A DNA stretch of 64,000 nt from Norana najaformis (lineage: Eukaryota > Annelida > Clitellata > Crassiclitellata > Hormogastridae): contig OZ029919.1 of the NCBI GenBank assembly GCA_964023275.1, positions 13,174,754-13,238,753 on the forward strand, given 5' to 3'. The notes under the pieces are model-generated. The model had not been told where the DNA came from, did not search any database, and was given only the letters and a program-made list of their open reading frames with translations. Positions 24,476-35,734 of the stretch are shown here, piece by piece. The position numbers and the translations under genes are program-made. The first letter of the stretch is position 1. The number at the start of each line of letters is the position of its first letter.

Positions 24476-26261
24476 AGAGGGCCAAAGCCAAACCTAAACA
24501 AATAAAAGGTCAAACAATTAAGAGGCCAACCAAATAAGAGGCCAATCATATAAACATAAAGTAATGCATGTGTAGAGGAGAAGCCGAGAGGACAGATCTG
24601 CTGCAAAGCGCCCTCAGCCCCAGGACAAATGGACAGGGTGAGAAGCCGTTATGCAAGAGGCCAAATGTAAACAGGAAGAGGATGGCAGGAGACACCACTC
24701 ACACCAGCTGGCAGTGATTACACCACTATAAAACTTCCCCAGTGTCTGAGACCTGGTTACCCTCAGCCAACTTATCTGCAACCACCAGCCCGGACAACAA
24801 CATGGTCCTACAATGAATAGCAGCCTAGGAGGTCTTCAAAGACAAACAACATCCTTGAATAACCATATCCCATCCTTTGTCCAAAGGACACTGAGTTCAC
24901 AGAGTAAGGACCAGTCATTTCGTTTGAACTTTCTGGCTTAGGAGTCCAAATTGTTCGGGTAGTTACAACGGACGCAGTGGCTTATCCATACACTCATGCT
25001 TCTACTACCCATCAGCCATGGGTGATTCATTGCATTTATTCATAGTTTTCTGAGAAGTAAAAATAACAAAGACAACAAAAGTAAGATTGACTTAACATTC
25101 TGCCAGCCAGTCAACTAAGTAACTAGTCAGTAAGATTATTTATTCAAGTAACTAGTCAAATAGCCAGCCAGCCAGCCAGCCAGACAAATAGCCAGCCAGT
25201 CAATCTAGGTCAACCAATTACATAACAAATGCATGAAGCAAATGCAAATGTGCAAGAAATTTCTAAGCAACCATCTATGAGAGTAGACTCATTAAAGCAG
25301 TGACCCGTAGCAAACGAAGGGTGACCTGCCAGCAGATACTCCATCATAAACAGAAGTCCTTTACTCTTAGGCAGAACAGCCATCGTTTGCTTCGTGACTC
25401 CGTCCAGAATTTCATTTAAGTGCAGAAATCTTTGTGCATTCTTAGAAATGCTGTGTAGATGATAAATCTCTCCACCTGCTTTACTGCTGTCAGAAGTATG
25501 AAGTTTGTGAAGTTAGGCATATCACAAATAAATTCATCATAAACCAGATAAGGGTGAGTTGGACAGCCCCTGCACACACAGACGGACAGAGGAGCTGATC
25601 TTGGGCTACACAGAGTCTAGAATGAAGTCCAAGGCCGTTTATGACCTTTCCAGTTAGCAGAGTCTTACATAGAAACACAAACAGTTTAGTATGCAGCCTT
25701 GTGCAGCAAATAAATATTGACTGACAATGTTTGAATTCCAGTGGCAGGAGCAGCGATCTATTTTCTCTTGCAATCTATGGTTGCCATATTGTTGATAGGT
25801 TAGCGTCTGCAAGATGCCATGAGTGGCCACAAGCTAAAGATTACCTGCACGGGTTATAGTTTAATACAAATTATATTGGTTTTAAATCATAGTCTTTTAT
25901 TAGTTATCACAGCCAGTACTAAGTAAACCTGCTGCAGATCTAAATGATCAGCAGTTGCAAGTTTAATCCAAGTTAATAAAACAGATGATAGCGTACTTAT
26001 TAACTGGCCCATATGGCGCAATGGTAAGCATTCAGTATGCAAATTCTGCTTTTAATAAATGTGATTTATTTCATTTTTTATGGATCTATGCTACATATAA
26101 CTGATTCAAATTTTTTTGAATTTCCGCATGAGCTGCTCCTTTCAATAAGGTGCACCCATAGAAATTCGTGTAAAAAACATGACTTATACGACCGATAACC
26201 CAGGAAAACGTAGCATCTGGATAACTGTATTGTGTCTTTCAGCAGCCTTACATGGGAGGCA
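24476..26261. other. No gene recognised between the inverted repeat pair
   Basis: It holds a CAGCCAGC-rich low-complexity tract at about 25150-25200. A TGGCGCAATGGTAAGC sequence at about 26012 resembles a tRNA-type A box, but no matching B box was found. Confidence 0.4.
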
Positions 26262-26425
26262 ATAACTGTTTTAACGAGAGGACAGGAGTAAATTGTTTGG
26301 GTTCAGCTCCTACCTCCGGATTTTTGAGTGTGTAGATCTCTTGTTACCTGGATGTGATGCTTTCATCACAGGTGGAATTGGGCCCAGGGGCTTACTAATG
26401 CTGGCGACCTCTGCTGCTAAAAGGT
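26262..26425 (+). repeat. Copy B of a 160-bp dispersed repeat
   Basis: Near-identical inverse partner of 24313-24475. The 50-codon frame shared by both copies (starting MFGFSSYLRIFECVDLLLPG) has no known relative. It probably only reflects the shared repeat. Confidence 0.75.
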
Positions 26426-27289
26426 GCATCCAAGTGCTCTTTTCCAAGTTAAACACATGCCAGCATAGGATGCTTTTAAGAGCTGGGCTCAGTTCTTAAT
26501 TTCACAGACTAACATCACCGTCCTAAAACGCTAACTATAACGTTTCACGTGAGGTAAGGGGGGCCTATCTCTACATCCAACACAACACTCTTTTCCTTTA
26601 GATTCTGCATTAAAATCTTTATTTCAAAGAAAATCTTTTATCACCTATCATCAGTCACCACTATGAAGGACTAACCAAGTACCTGCTAACTTAATATATA
26701 TATATATGTATATATATACGTACAAAGGACTAACTAACTACCAGATAACTTAACGCCTATATACAAACAGACATATATGCACCACTGCACTCAGACTCAT
26801 ACCCCTCTGAAACACAGCCTAAACACAGCAATGAATGAGCTCCCTACCCGCATGCACTCTCACATCTTCCTGAACAATCTATCACAGATCAAGCATAAAA
26901 ATTTATGTCATCTTCTGCTCAGATGGGACAGTGATGAAATACAATTTCGGTGGGCTGAGCAATTTCTGATCTCGATCACTGTTTGCCAGTTCTTACAAAG
27001 TTTGCAATCCTGAAGTAACATTGTTCTTACTGTAACCATTGGAAGCAAAAAGATTACTACAATGCCCACAAAACTTCAGGGAATGTTTAACAACTGCCTT
27101 GATAGCCAGGAAAATTAAATTACAAATTTTCAGCCTAAAATGAATAACATTGCTACAATGTCTTTAAACTTTGACTAACAAGGTCAAACCTTTGTCTGTG
27201 TGAGCTGGACATTCTCTGAAAAAAAATAGAAGCACAACAAAAGAAGAAAAACCCACAAAAATTTCCTTAGCCAATTCACGTCTGCTACA
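26426..27289. other. No gene recognised
   Basis: A short TATATATGTATATATA tract lies at about 26694-26718. Nothing else was identified. Confidence 0.45.
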
Positions 27290-27535
27290 AGGATTCTTTT
27301 CTCATCTTGAGTGTCATTACTGCTTCTAGTACAAGATTAAACAGGTACGATGGTAAGATGCATCCTTGCTGTAACCCCCTTTTTCATCTGGAAGTATTCT
27401 GTGATCTTTTTGTTTACCTTTATTGCACCTGATGATTTCCCATATATCTCTTGTACAAGTTTGATCAGTTTCTCTGGCATTCCTGCATTTTGCATCCTCT
27501 TTACATCAGTACAATTCACAGCTGTCAAATTAAAT
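27290..27535 (-). mobile_element. RTE-like LINE reverse transcriptase fragment
   Basis: The minus strand reads MQNAGMPEKLIKLVQEIYGK, then TEYFQMKKGV. After a frameshift, QQGCILPSYLFNLVLEAVM follows. This is the RT palm pattern GIP-K----I--LY--S-C-V, F-I--GV-QGC-LSP-LFN--LE-VM of RTE/craniata-type LINEs. It is truncated on both sides. Confidence 0.75.
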
Positions 27536-27546
27536 CCACCTAAGCA

Positions 27547-27945
27547 GCAATTGACATTTCTGTCCCAGTGCTGCTAATAGAGTAAAGAAGGTGCAAACAG
27601 AAACGTAACCATATGCTGCAAGACAAAATCTCTCTGCACCAACATATGGACTGAGGAGAGTAAGATTAATCAGGAGGACTCTATCAAACCCTCTGCTGGC
27701 ATCCTCTCAGACCTCTAATGATCTATTACAAGATGGAAAAATTTGAGCAAGCAATTGACATTTCTGTCCCAGTGCTGCTAATAGAGTAAAGAAGGTGCAA
27801 ACAGAAACGTAACCATATGCTGCAAGACAAAATCTCTCTGCACCAACATATGGACTGAGGAGAGTAAGATTAATCAGGAGGACTCTATCAAACCCTCTGC
27901 TGGCATCCTCTCAGACCTCTAATGATCTATTACAAGATGGAAAAA
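27547..27945. repeat. 204-bp tandem duplication, two copies
   Basis: The block starting GCAATTGACATTTCTGTCCC and ending ATTACAAGATGGAAAAA occurs at 27547 and again, apparently unchanged, at 27751. It abuts the LINE fragment at its left, so the duplication happened at or after that insertion's decay. Confidence 0.9.
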
Positions 27946-29298
27946 TAATCCTGAAAAGGCTTTGTTTGGTGAAGAAGCTTAATTAGGCCATCCATCACAA
28001 TAGGATGAGGGTCCAGAATGCAGCCAGAGGCCAGTAACAAGACAGGTCCCATATCCCTTCAGACTCCAAGGCTCCATTTCAAAGGCTAATAAAGGTCCAA
28101 GAATAATCCACCCATCCTCTCTGCTGTACACAAATCCACCCACCACCTGGGCTGTGATGCACTAGGGCCAGACGAGATGGAGTCATCAGTACTGGCAAAA
28201 AGTAGGGTGGGGCTGGAATGAAGTCTTACCAATGTTGTTAAATTTGTGTGGAAAAGACAGAACTTAAAACCTGCACTACAGACAGATATGCCTTGGTAGG
28301 GAACCAGTCTCTTTTGCTCTAAGGGATAAGGCACCAGAAAACTCAACAAATGATTGAAAGAAGAGTATTTTACAGATCCAAACCCCAAGTAATCAGCCAA
28401 GTCCTACTTTATATTAAACCTAATAACAAAGCACAAAGGCAAGCCACAACAGAATAGCAGTATATGCGCTATATAAATCACCTTAGCATTATTATTATTA
28501 CAAGGACGGCAGTCACAGAAGCAAGAAATCTTTATAAGACCTCACTAAAGCAGTCATCACTTTCAAAAGCATACAGCCAAGACAATGCAACCAGGATTTC
28601 TCAACAACAATCATGAATTAGCATTTGCTGCAAACAACCACAGTGACAACTCTACCAGCAATCCTTTGTCACAGCACTGATCAAGCTATAGTAAAGGACC
28701 TGGCATAATACCTCTTTTAAATTATTGGAAAGGCAGTCAGCTGAACTCTGAATAAGAGCTGTAGTAACAAACAATCCAAGTGATTTAGGGCAACTGCTAA
28801 ATGTCTACACCTGTCCGGAGAAGATCGGTCCTTTATGCCAGCAGTTAGGTGATGATGGCAATGAAGTGTGAAAGAGATTTCCACTTTGCCGGACTCTGCA
28901 TCCCAGAATGTGTTAATTCCCTTAATCTAGAAGACCCAACTATGTCGACTAAAATGCACAGAGTAACCAGCAGTTTTAAAAACCTTTCAAAGTGACTAGG
29001 GACTGCAAGGTGGCACCATAATTGCACATACCAGGGAGCCTCAAGTACGAGCAATCACCCAGACTCTCGTGTGGATGTTGTAAACAGTCAAAATGGCTGT
29101 GGATGTAGAAATCTGTATTTTGTGTTGGAATGAAGTCTTTTTAAATTAAAAAGTTACAAAGTGCAAAGAAAGCATAGGAAAAGCGTAATTTTGTTCGGTG
29201 ATAAACTAATAGATCCAAACTGTACTTTTGCTGACTCTGACCAACTGTAAATGTTTGTGAATGTGGTTGAGCAGGATGGGAAGAATCGACTGTGGAAT
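27946..29298. other. No gene recognised
   Basis: An L2-like tail (TATGCGCTATATAAATCACC then ATTATTATTATT) lies at about 28465-28500 and marks a weak LINE/SINE end. No supported exon. Confidence 0.4.
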
Positions 29299-29337
29299 GG
29301 GTTAGGGTTACAGCTAGGGTTTAGGATTAGGGTTAGA
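29299..29337. repeat. Interstitial telomere-like tract
   Basis: Degenerate GGGTTAGGGTTACAGCTAGG followed by GATTAGGGTTAG, compatible with the animal telomere unit TTAGGG. Confidence 0.6.
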
Positions 29338-29359
29338 TTCTGACCCATACGGTTGAGAA

Positions 29360-29726
29360 GAGGGTGCAGTTCAAAATATTCCTCATGGTCAGGTCCTCGA
29401 TCATTGGCTCAGCTCCTGATTATATCAATGAGCTCATCACACCGGTTGCTGATCAACCTGGCCGACAGAGACTACGATCGGCGACACATGGTCATCTTAT
29501 GGTACCGTGTTCTCGCATGTCTGCTTGGGTGGATCGCGCCTTCTCCACTGTGGGGCCATCTCTGTGGAACACTCTTCCACCAGACATCTGATCCCTTGCC
29601 TGTTCAACAGCTCAGAAAACATTTTCTGCCCGTCTCAAAACGTTCCTATTTAGAGACCGATAGGTAGCTGTACTGCAGCTACTTTGTGAGTTACTTAAAA
29701 GGCGCATTACAAATATAGCGACACAC

Positions 29727-29759
<33 letters not shown>

Positions 29760-29775
29760 TACATACATACATATG
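29360..29775 (+). mobile_element. CR1/L2-like LINE, C-terminal end with CA/CATA tail
   Basis: The + frame reads GSAPDYINELITPVADQPG, GHLMVPCSRMSAWVDRAFST and VGPSLWNTLPPDI, then after a frameshift an S-FKT-LF-like end. This is the P-YL-EL, R-LRS----L-VP---- and DRAFS---P-LWN-LP signature of this LINE group. GGCGCATTACAAATATAGCG follows as 3' UTR and then an ACACACATACATACAT microsatellite tail to about 29773. Confidence 0.8.
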
Positions 29776-30854
29776 GTATTCACAAAGAATTAAGTTCATA
29801 TTCACAATCACATTAAGGCTACCTAATATTCCAGTTGAGGTGACCACCTTGAGGTCCCCTAGCAACGTCCAAAACCTTTTGCATTGAATGTAACATAGAT
29901 TAATGTTAACTTTAAACTTTTTTATAAGAAATAAATTAGGCATGATAACAATAACGGCTCCAAGACCAGATACAATCATATATCCAAAAACAATCATAGA
30001 TCTCACAAAGATCAATAATCTAAATGATCATGAATCAAGATAGGGTTATATACCCCAAGAGAATATTCAAACTCAGATGGATCATAGATAAATAACAGAA
30101 TGGATCCCAGATCTGGGAAGGACCATACATAAGATGATTCTAGATAGGCAGAGCTTTAAATAAAATAACCAAGTCTTAACAACAGTCAACAGCCAGTAGC
30201 AGCAGGGCCAGCAGCACTTTAGCCTGCAATGGCTACTCTTATGTGAACAGAAGGAGGTTGATGGTTCCAAAGCAATGACCAACCATTGTTAGACCGAGTG
30301 TCACATCAAGTCAAATGTAGTAGTGTATCTCAAAATTTCCATAATAGTGCCTTTTAAGCATCTCACAAAAGCACTTACCATTATACAGTTTTATTTGGCC
30401 ATTGACCTTTGAGGTGCTACATAAATGCTTGACTAATTTACATAGATTTAGCAAGTAACTTTAAGGACTCTAGCTGCTACTTACTGCATTATTCAAATTG
30501 TCTTTATTACAGAAAATTGAATTACTGTAAAAATTCTACACTGTGCAAAGTCGTCCCAAAGTGCATTATAAACATATGGTGAGTCATGAAATGGGGAAGA
30601 GGGCTAAGGAGATTATAACCGCTGATAACGTGATGCGTTGCCAGTAAGCAACAGAACCATGTTGGCCAGTTATTGTGTTGAAAGGCAGTCAGTGAATCTG
30701 ATTGTCTTCTAGAATCTTCTGTCAAAATTTATGACCAGTACGGCAAGAAGCGTAGAATGTCAGGGGAAGGAAGTTCAAATGTTTTAGCAAGAGAACAGTT
30801 TACTCTCTTGAAACCTGTGCACGGGCATTATTGAATAAAAAAAGCACCTAAACA
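29776..30854. other. No gene recognised
   Basis: No coding or repeat assignment could be made. Confidence 0.45.
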
Positions 30855-31238
30855 ATGACGAATATAGTAGATGGCAGTATTTTGCCAGCACTTTACACGA
30901 TACTGATAGCAAAGTCACGAAATTCGCATAATGTGCCTAGGTTACTAAGAGGCCTATCAATTAACGACAGAAGGCCTGCAACACGCGAACTGTTAAAAAT
31001 CCACCTACCTTTCCTGTATTTCAACGCTGGCGAATTCAGACTTGTGAAAGCCGACGAATATGCGAAAATTAAAACAAAGATTATTAAAGCCCAACGACAC
31101 ATCACGAAGCTAACAGTCAAGTTTCCACTTGGACGGTTTAACATGACGCCCCAACAGGTAGGCCAGACCAATACACGTACAAATCGGCCTACACTATTCG
31201 CAACCCAAACAGCAATAACCCACAAATCTGCCTTCTAA
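30855..31238 (+). CDS. Unidentified open frame, possible exon or small gene
   Basis: A 127-codon frame with protein-like composition: the middle reads NVPRLLRGLSINDRRPATRE and LLKIHLPFLYFNAGEFRLVK, followed by a Lys-rich helix-like stretch. I do not recognise a family. A possible donor CAACAG/GTAGGC at about 31159 would end the conserved-looking part after MTPQQ. CpG content rises just downstream (31250-31500). A hydrophobic minus-strand frame overlaps it, and either or neither could be real. There is no splice partner or polyA support. Confidence 0.25.
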   Translation: MTNIVDGSILPALYTILIAKSRNSHNVPRLLRGLSINDRRPATRELLKIHLPFLYFNAGEFRLVKADEYAKIKTKIIKAQRHITKLTVKFPLGRFNMTPQQVGQTNTRTNRPTLFATQTAITHKSAF

Positions 31239-31995
31239 ACTCTCGTTTAAACTCCTCTCTGAAACAGCCTGTCGACCAATACTAAAACGCTGATGTAGAC
31301 GGCAAACTTGCAGTCTGAACTGCTAATGCGTTGGAGTAACGTTTAGTTTAAAAAGTAAATAAACAATGACTAAAACGAACTTCGCACTACACCGACGAAC
31401 GCGTAACGCTTCTCTGAATCAGAGACACGGTACTAGTTCCACCTACAGTCATCAGGTGTCGCTTTCGACACCTGTGTTCACCATCTAGCGATTACAGTTC
31501 AATTGACAGGTTCTGATTTTGCTGATATAGCGCCATATGGTACTTTTATCATAATACTAGCGATGCGCACAGCTTTTTCAATGTGCAGACTTTACGTGAA
31601 GCAAGGCATGGTCGACCTCAACGGCGCTGGAAGCCACAAAATAATTTTAAGCATCGGATACTTTTCAACGGCTATTCAGTTGTTTTGAAATTCACTGCTA
31701 CAGTTCTGCCAGATCTATCCGTAAATGTTATCTCCAGCTTTCTTCAACGCACAAAGAGCAAGTGGAGGGAATCAGCTTATTCACAGGCGCCGAGTCATGG
31801 CTAGCGGTAGGTTCACCAGAGAGTGAAGCATTGTCTGCTATGAAAGGGGCGCTGAGGAATTCCAGATTAGGCCTAAATATGATTAGAGTTCAAAAACTGA
31901 TCGGGTCTATAATAATATTAATTTGTTTTCGATGCCACGCTTGATTTTGTTCTCTTTCCCTTATCTACTATCCTGAACCAAATGAGCCAAAGAAC
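31239..31995. other. CpG-richer stretch, no gene established
   Basis: It holds a short dyad TCAGGTGTCGCTTTCGACACCTG near 31451 (only the arms CAGGTGTCG and CGACACCTG pair). Near 31770, CAGCTTATTCACAGGCGC is a minus-orientation scrap of the GTGAATAAGCTGG repeat end. No exon was assigned. Confidence 0.4.
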
Positions 31996-31999
31996 CAAT

Positions 32000-32880
32000 T
32001 CCTAGGATCATCCGGATGGATGCTCAAGAGTTGGATTTCATCTAATCGACTTCGACTCAACCCGGTCAAAACCTTTGGATTGGCACGCGACATACGCGGA
32101 CCAAAGTTAATCAGCATGAGCTACTATCGACATTTCCGGAATGGTCCAACAACTTTTCCGTGATCTGGCGCGCGTACAGATGGTGAACTGAAAATGGCCG
32201 ATGACGTTAAGACGCTCTGTAGCCGAGGCGGTGCAACTATCAGCTTCGATAAATTCGTTCGATACGCCGAAATCTGTCGCTCAGTGTTGCTTTGAACAAC
32301 TCTACTCCATTCCTTCGTCCTGACGCAATTGGATTATTGCAATTCTGTTCTTGTGGGACTGCCAAATTTTCGTATCCGCCAGCTCCAGTCCGTATTGAAC
32401 TGCGCCGCTAGTCTAGTGGCCAACCTACATAAATTCTTTCGTATTAATTTTAAAAGTATATAAGAGATATCATTTCACTGGCTTCCTATCGAAGACAGGA
32501 TCAAATTTAAGGTCCTGCTCCAGCCAGGGCCGGTCAACAACAACTTGTCGGATCTGCTCCGGAGTATATACGAGAACTGTTCGTTCCTGTTGGTGCCTGG
32601 TCTGGTCGACAATCGCTTCGCTCGGCTTCTGGTCGTGATCTACCAATCCCTAGATGCTACCCATCTACACAACAACATCATACGCTGTCTTGCGTAGGTC
32701 CTTCTCTCCGGAACAGTCTTCCCATTAACATTCGTTAAGTTCCTACTTACTCTCAGCAGGCAACATTCTCTTCGCTTCTTAAGACTCGTTTCTTTAAATC
32801 CTCTGGGCAGCCATGTTCCCAGCGCCTTTGAGGGGTTCCTGAAATGCGCTCTATAAATTTCAGATACATATATACATATA
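32000..32880 (+). mobile_element. L2/CR1-like LINE, RT thumb to 3' end
   Basis: Shifting + frames give SNRLRLNPVKT, then DYCNSVLVGLPNFRIRQLQS (about 32330-32385), then FHWLPIEDRIKFKVLL (about 32475-32520). It ends with AFEGFLKCAL and the 3' tail GCGCTCTATAAATTTCAG followed by ATACATATATACATA. The order (LN--KTE, LDYCNSLL-GLP---L--LQ, LHWLPI--RI-FK-L) is that of an L2/CR1 ORF2 C-terminal half. It is frameshifted throughout. Confidence 0.8.
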
Positions 32881-32892
32881 TACATACATATA

Positions 32893-33060
32893 TACATCAT
32901 CCACCGTAGCCGTCTGCCTGACTCTTGGATCTTGACCTGAACCGAACCCTTCCTGTATACCGATTGTCTTGTTTTGACTGAGCACCTGTGAATAGGCTGG
33001 TTCCCGCAACTTACCTAATGTTGGGCGCCGTAAAAATCTCAAGCTTACGATTACGATTAC
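32893..33060 (+). mobile_element. 3' end of an (ATTACG)n-tailed LINE or SINE family
   Basis: Third clear copy: CTGACTCTTGGATCTTGACC, GTGAATAGGCTGGTTCCCG, TGTTGGGCGCCGTAAAAATC, then TTACGATTACGATTACG. About 60 bp on, at 33114-33135, TTCGTAATCGTAATCTCGAG is the tail of an opposite-strand scrap of the same family. Confidence 0.7.
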
Positions 33061-34138
33061 GTTCAAACAATCAGGTTTCAACTTTATTTTATCTGAGCTA
33101 TTGTCGCAAAATTCGTAATCGTAATCTCGAGAATTTCTAAAACGCTACTTTAAAGCTAAGTGCAGGCACCAATTTATCTACGAGGGCTGCGTCAAGTAAG
33201 AGGGGTTGTCCAAAATATCATGCAAAGAACAAAGTCCGGTCGCCAGAAGACCAAAGAGAAGGGGACAGAGGAGCTGTTAGGGTGGGTTGTGTTTAGGTTG
33301 AGGGAAATGGGAAGGCGGCGGTTTTTGATGGATCAGGGTAAGAATTCTTGTAAAGTGAAACCCATTTCAATGGACTGTCTGAGGAGTAATAAATAGGGGG
33401 GGGGGGGGCTTGAGAGAGATGTTGGTGGGTGAACAACAGAATGAGCAGAGAAGGGAGAATTTGCGAAAATCAGAACGGAGATAGGCTATTTCCAGAATCG
33501 AGGTGCAGTGTGGTAGGGCTTATATATGCATCGATTAGAGAACTTAAGATGAGTAGTTAGAGAAGGACGGGCTAGAGTGAGGTAAGGGGATGAACGGGCA
33601 AACGAGGTGACTGGGTGGTAAAGAGTTTGCAAATATAAGTAGGTTGGGGGTATTACAGAGAGTTATAGGCTACAGAAAGAACATTGTAATGAAAGCATTC
33701 GGGGATTTTCAGCCAAAGTATGTGATTTCAGGAGTGATACGGTGATGCTTGAGTGTTCTCGTGACAGCTCGGGCAAGTAAATTTTGGAAGAGCTGAAGAT
33801 GCTTAATTTGAGTAAAATCAAGGTTAAGGGAAAAGGGAAATACAACAGTCAGGCTTGGACTGGACAGTAGAGATGGCGATGGTAGAGGCAGTTTTAAAAT
33901 CAAGCTTAGATCGAATAGGGCAAAGGTCGCGAATATGAAATACACGCGCGAGAGGTTGGAGATTTGATTTTAAAACGAGAGATGTAGGTCGAAGGTGATG
34001 TCAAGTTTGCGTACAGGCGAATTAGATGTGAAAGTGATAGTGAAGGAATTAGTGGATACGTGGATAGAAGAATCACGATTTTTTGCAAAGGAGGTAGAGG
34101 ACATCTATTTTGAGATTTGATTGACAACATCCAGCAAC
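33061..34138. other. No gene recognised; poly-G run
   Basis: A run of ten or more G lies at about 33397-33410. G-rich on the plus strand overall. Nothing else was assigned. Confidence 0.45.
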
Positions 34139-34196
34139 TGAGTCATCATCATCATCGTCCTCGTCGTCGTCGTAGTCGTCGTCGTCATCGTCATCA
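34139..34196. repeat. CAT/CGT trinucleotide tract
   Basis: Mixed TCATCATCATCATCGTC and GTCGTCGTCGTAGTC repeats just before the hairpin at 34250. Confidence 0.85.
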
Positions 34197-34249
34197 TAAT
34201 CACTAATGGCATTCCCCTTTCTTTAGCGTTGTCGTTTCCACAGTTTTTC

Positions 34250-34318
34250 GCCAACCGTCACGGTTCTGGGCTCGCCTCCATATAGCCTGGAGGCGAGCCC
34301 AGAACCGTGACGGTTGGC
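34250..34318. repeat. Perfect 31-bp inverted repeat with 7-nt loop
   Basis: Arm 1 (34250-34280) starts GCCAACCGTCACGG and ends CTCGCCTCCA. Arm 2 (34288-34318) is its exact reverse complement. The spacer is TATAGCC. The right arm runs directly into the gypsy gag-like frame, so the hairpin marks that element's left boundary or a fold-back breakpoint. Confidence 0.97.
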
Positions 34319-35632
34319 CGGGATCAGTACATCTGACGACCGAGGACAATGCTTCGAGTGTGATCAGCTGGGTTACAAGTGGCAGAACTGTCTTCCTCTC
34401 CAGCAGTCGGAAAACTGCCAGGGGTCGACGTCGGAGCCGAACGGTCGATCCATCTCCGTAACAATAGAGGCGTCAGCATGTGCCCGAAACCACGGACACG
34501 TAATTAATCTCCAGGGAGATGGAAATGGAAAACAGAGGGATTGTCTTTTGGACGTTGGAGCAGACGTCTGCCTCATCCCTGAAAGCAGGGTGGACGGATC
34601 GCGATTGTCTCAGATAACCACACAGTTACGTGCAGTGAATGGAACGAAGAATGAAGTCGCGTTCAGCTGCAGCAATCCGTGGACACAAACAATCACCAAA
34701 CCACCGCTACCTTCCTCGTCAGGCCAAACCTCAGGAAAGGTCTCTCCGGTATAGAATGGCTAAGCAGCGAACACATAACCTGGGTCTTCGGAGAGAACAT
34801 CCTCCTTCTGGGTCGACAACGCGTGTCAATACGATCGAAACTCGAAAGATCTAGTGTTTCGTCCGTTCTGATGTGACAGTACCACCGCAAAGCGAAGCCG
34901 TCCCCCACTGGTTCGCGTAATCTAGGGGAGCCTCCTTAAACCACCGGAGAAGCACCAACAACGCAGCACCGTTCTAGCCAAACAGGAAAAGGGGCTGTAG
35001 GTGGCACGAACCATCGCCGACCCAAAATCCAGAAATGCTGGCATCAGTTTCTGCAACTCCACCTGCAGGCCAATTCATCTTTCCGGAAGACAAATCATAA
35101 GTGGTCTTTAAGTCGTCGCAATGCTGCCAGCTATCGAGGACGTCAAGCCAAACGCTGAAGTAGATCATATAATGCCAATCTTTATCAGAATTGATGAATC
35201 GCTCCCCAATAAAGTGAACGACGCATAGAAACAATCCCAACGTTTTCACTGGTGATAAGTTCGACCTTGGATGCACTAGAATCGTCAGCCCTCTGATCGA
35301 TGCAGGAGACAGTTTACCGTATATCGGCAACCGATTAAACAGCAAGCGTGTGCTCATCCGCCCGATCTGGACAACCTGCTGACGGAGATGCAAAAGCAGG
35401 GAGTCATCGAGCCGTACCGGAGTGGGCGTCGAACATCGTGATGGCGAAGGAGAGCAGCATTCCATTCCGTGTTGGCTTCAGAGGCTGAATGACCTTACGA
35501 AGAAGTATGGATATCCTCAGCCTCGCATCGAAACTTGCCTCGACACGCTGTCTGGGTCTCTCTGGCTAAGCACCTTCGACCTTCGTTCGGGATTTCACCA
35601 TGTGGCCGTCAATATGCAGTGCAACACTATGA
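34319..35632 (+). mobile_element. Ty3/gypsy retrotransposon, gag zinc knuckle to RT fingers (dead)
   Basis: The + frame starts with a degenerate zinc knuckle CFECDQLGYKWQNC (the expected His is not in place). Next comes a protease-like LLDVGADVCLIPESRV, where DTGA has become DVGA (34540-34600). After several frameshifts, reverse transcriptase resumes at about 35300 with AHPPDLDNLLTEMQKQGVIE. LNDLTKKYGYPQPRIETCLD and SGSLWLSTFDLRSGFHHVAV follow (35480-35615). The order and motifs are those of a Ty3/gypsy pol. Homology stops abruptly at about 35630, and the next pol segment is found inverted at 36480-37375. Confidence 0.85.
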
Positions 35633-35734
35633 TAATAGTTAGAATTGATTTTAAAGGAAGCAGGAGTAAATCCTCTCTTTACAGCTCACTGAAAGTTTCC
35701 CATGGCATTTGCTTGTTGTCTTTGCATCAGTGGA

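Noticed and set aside
28086..28400. LINE linker-like reading (ALGPDEMESSVLAK) on the + strand
   Set aside because: The resemblance to the GPD-VP--VLK block of LINEs is too weak and no neighbouring RT motif was found.
30893..31225. Hydrophobic minus-strand frame opposite the orphan + frame
   Set aside because: It looks like the antisense shadow of the Lys-rich + frame; no supporting signals.
34974..35465. 163-codon minus-strand frame
   Set aside because: It is antisense to the gypsy RT region on the plus strand, which has clear motifs.
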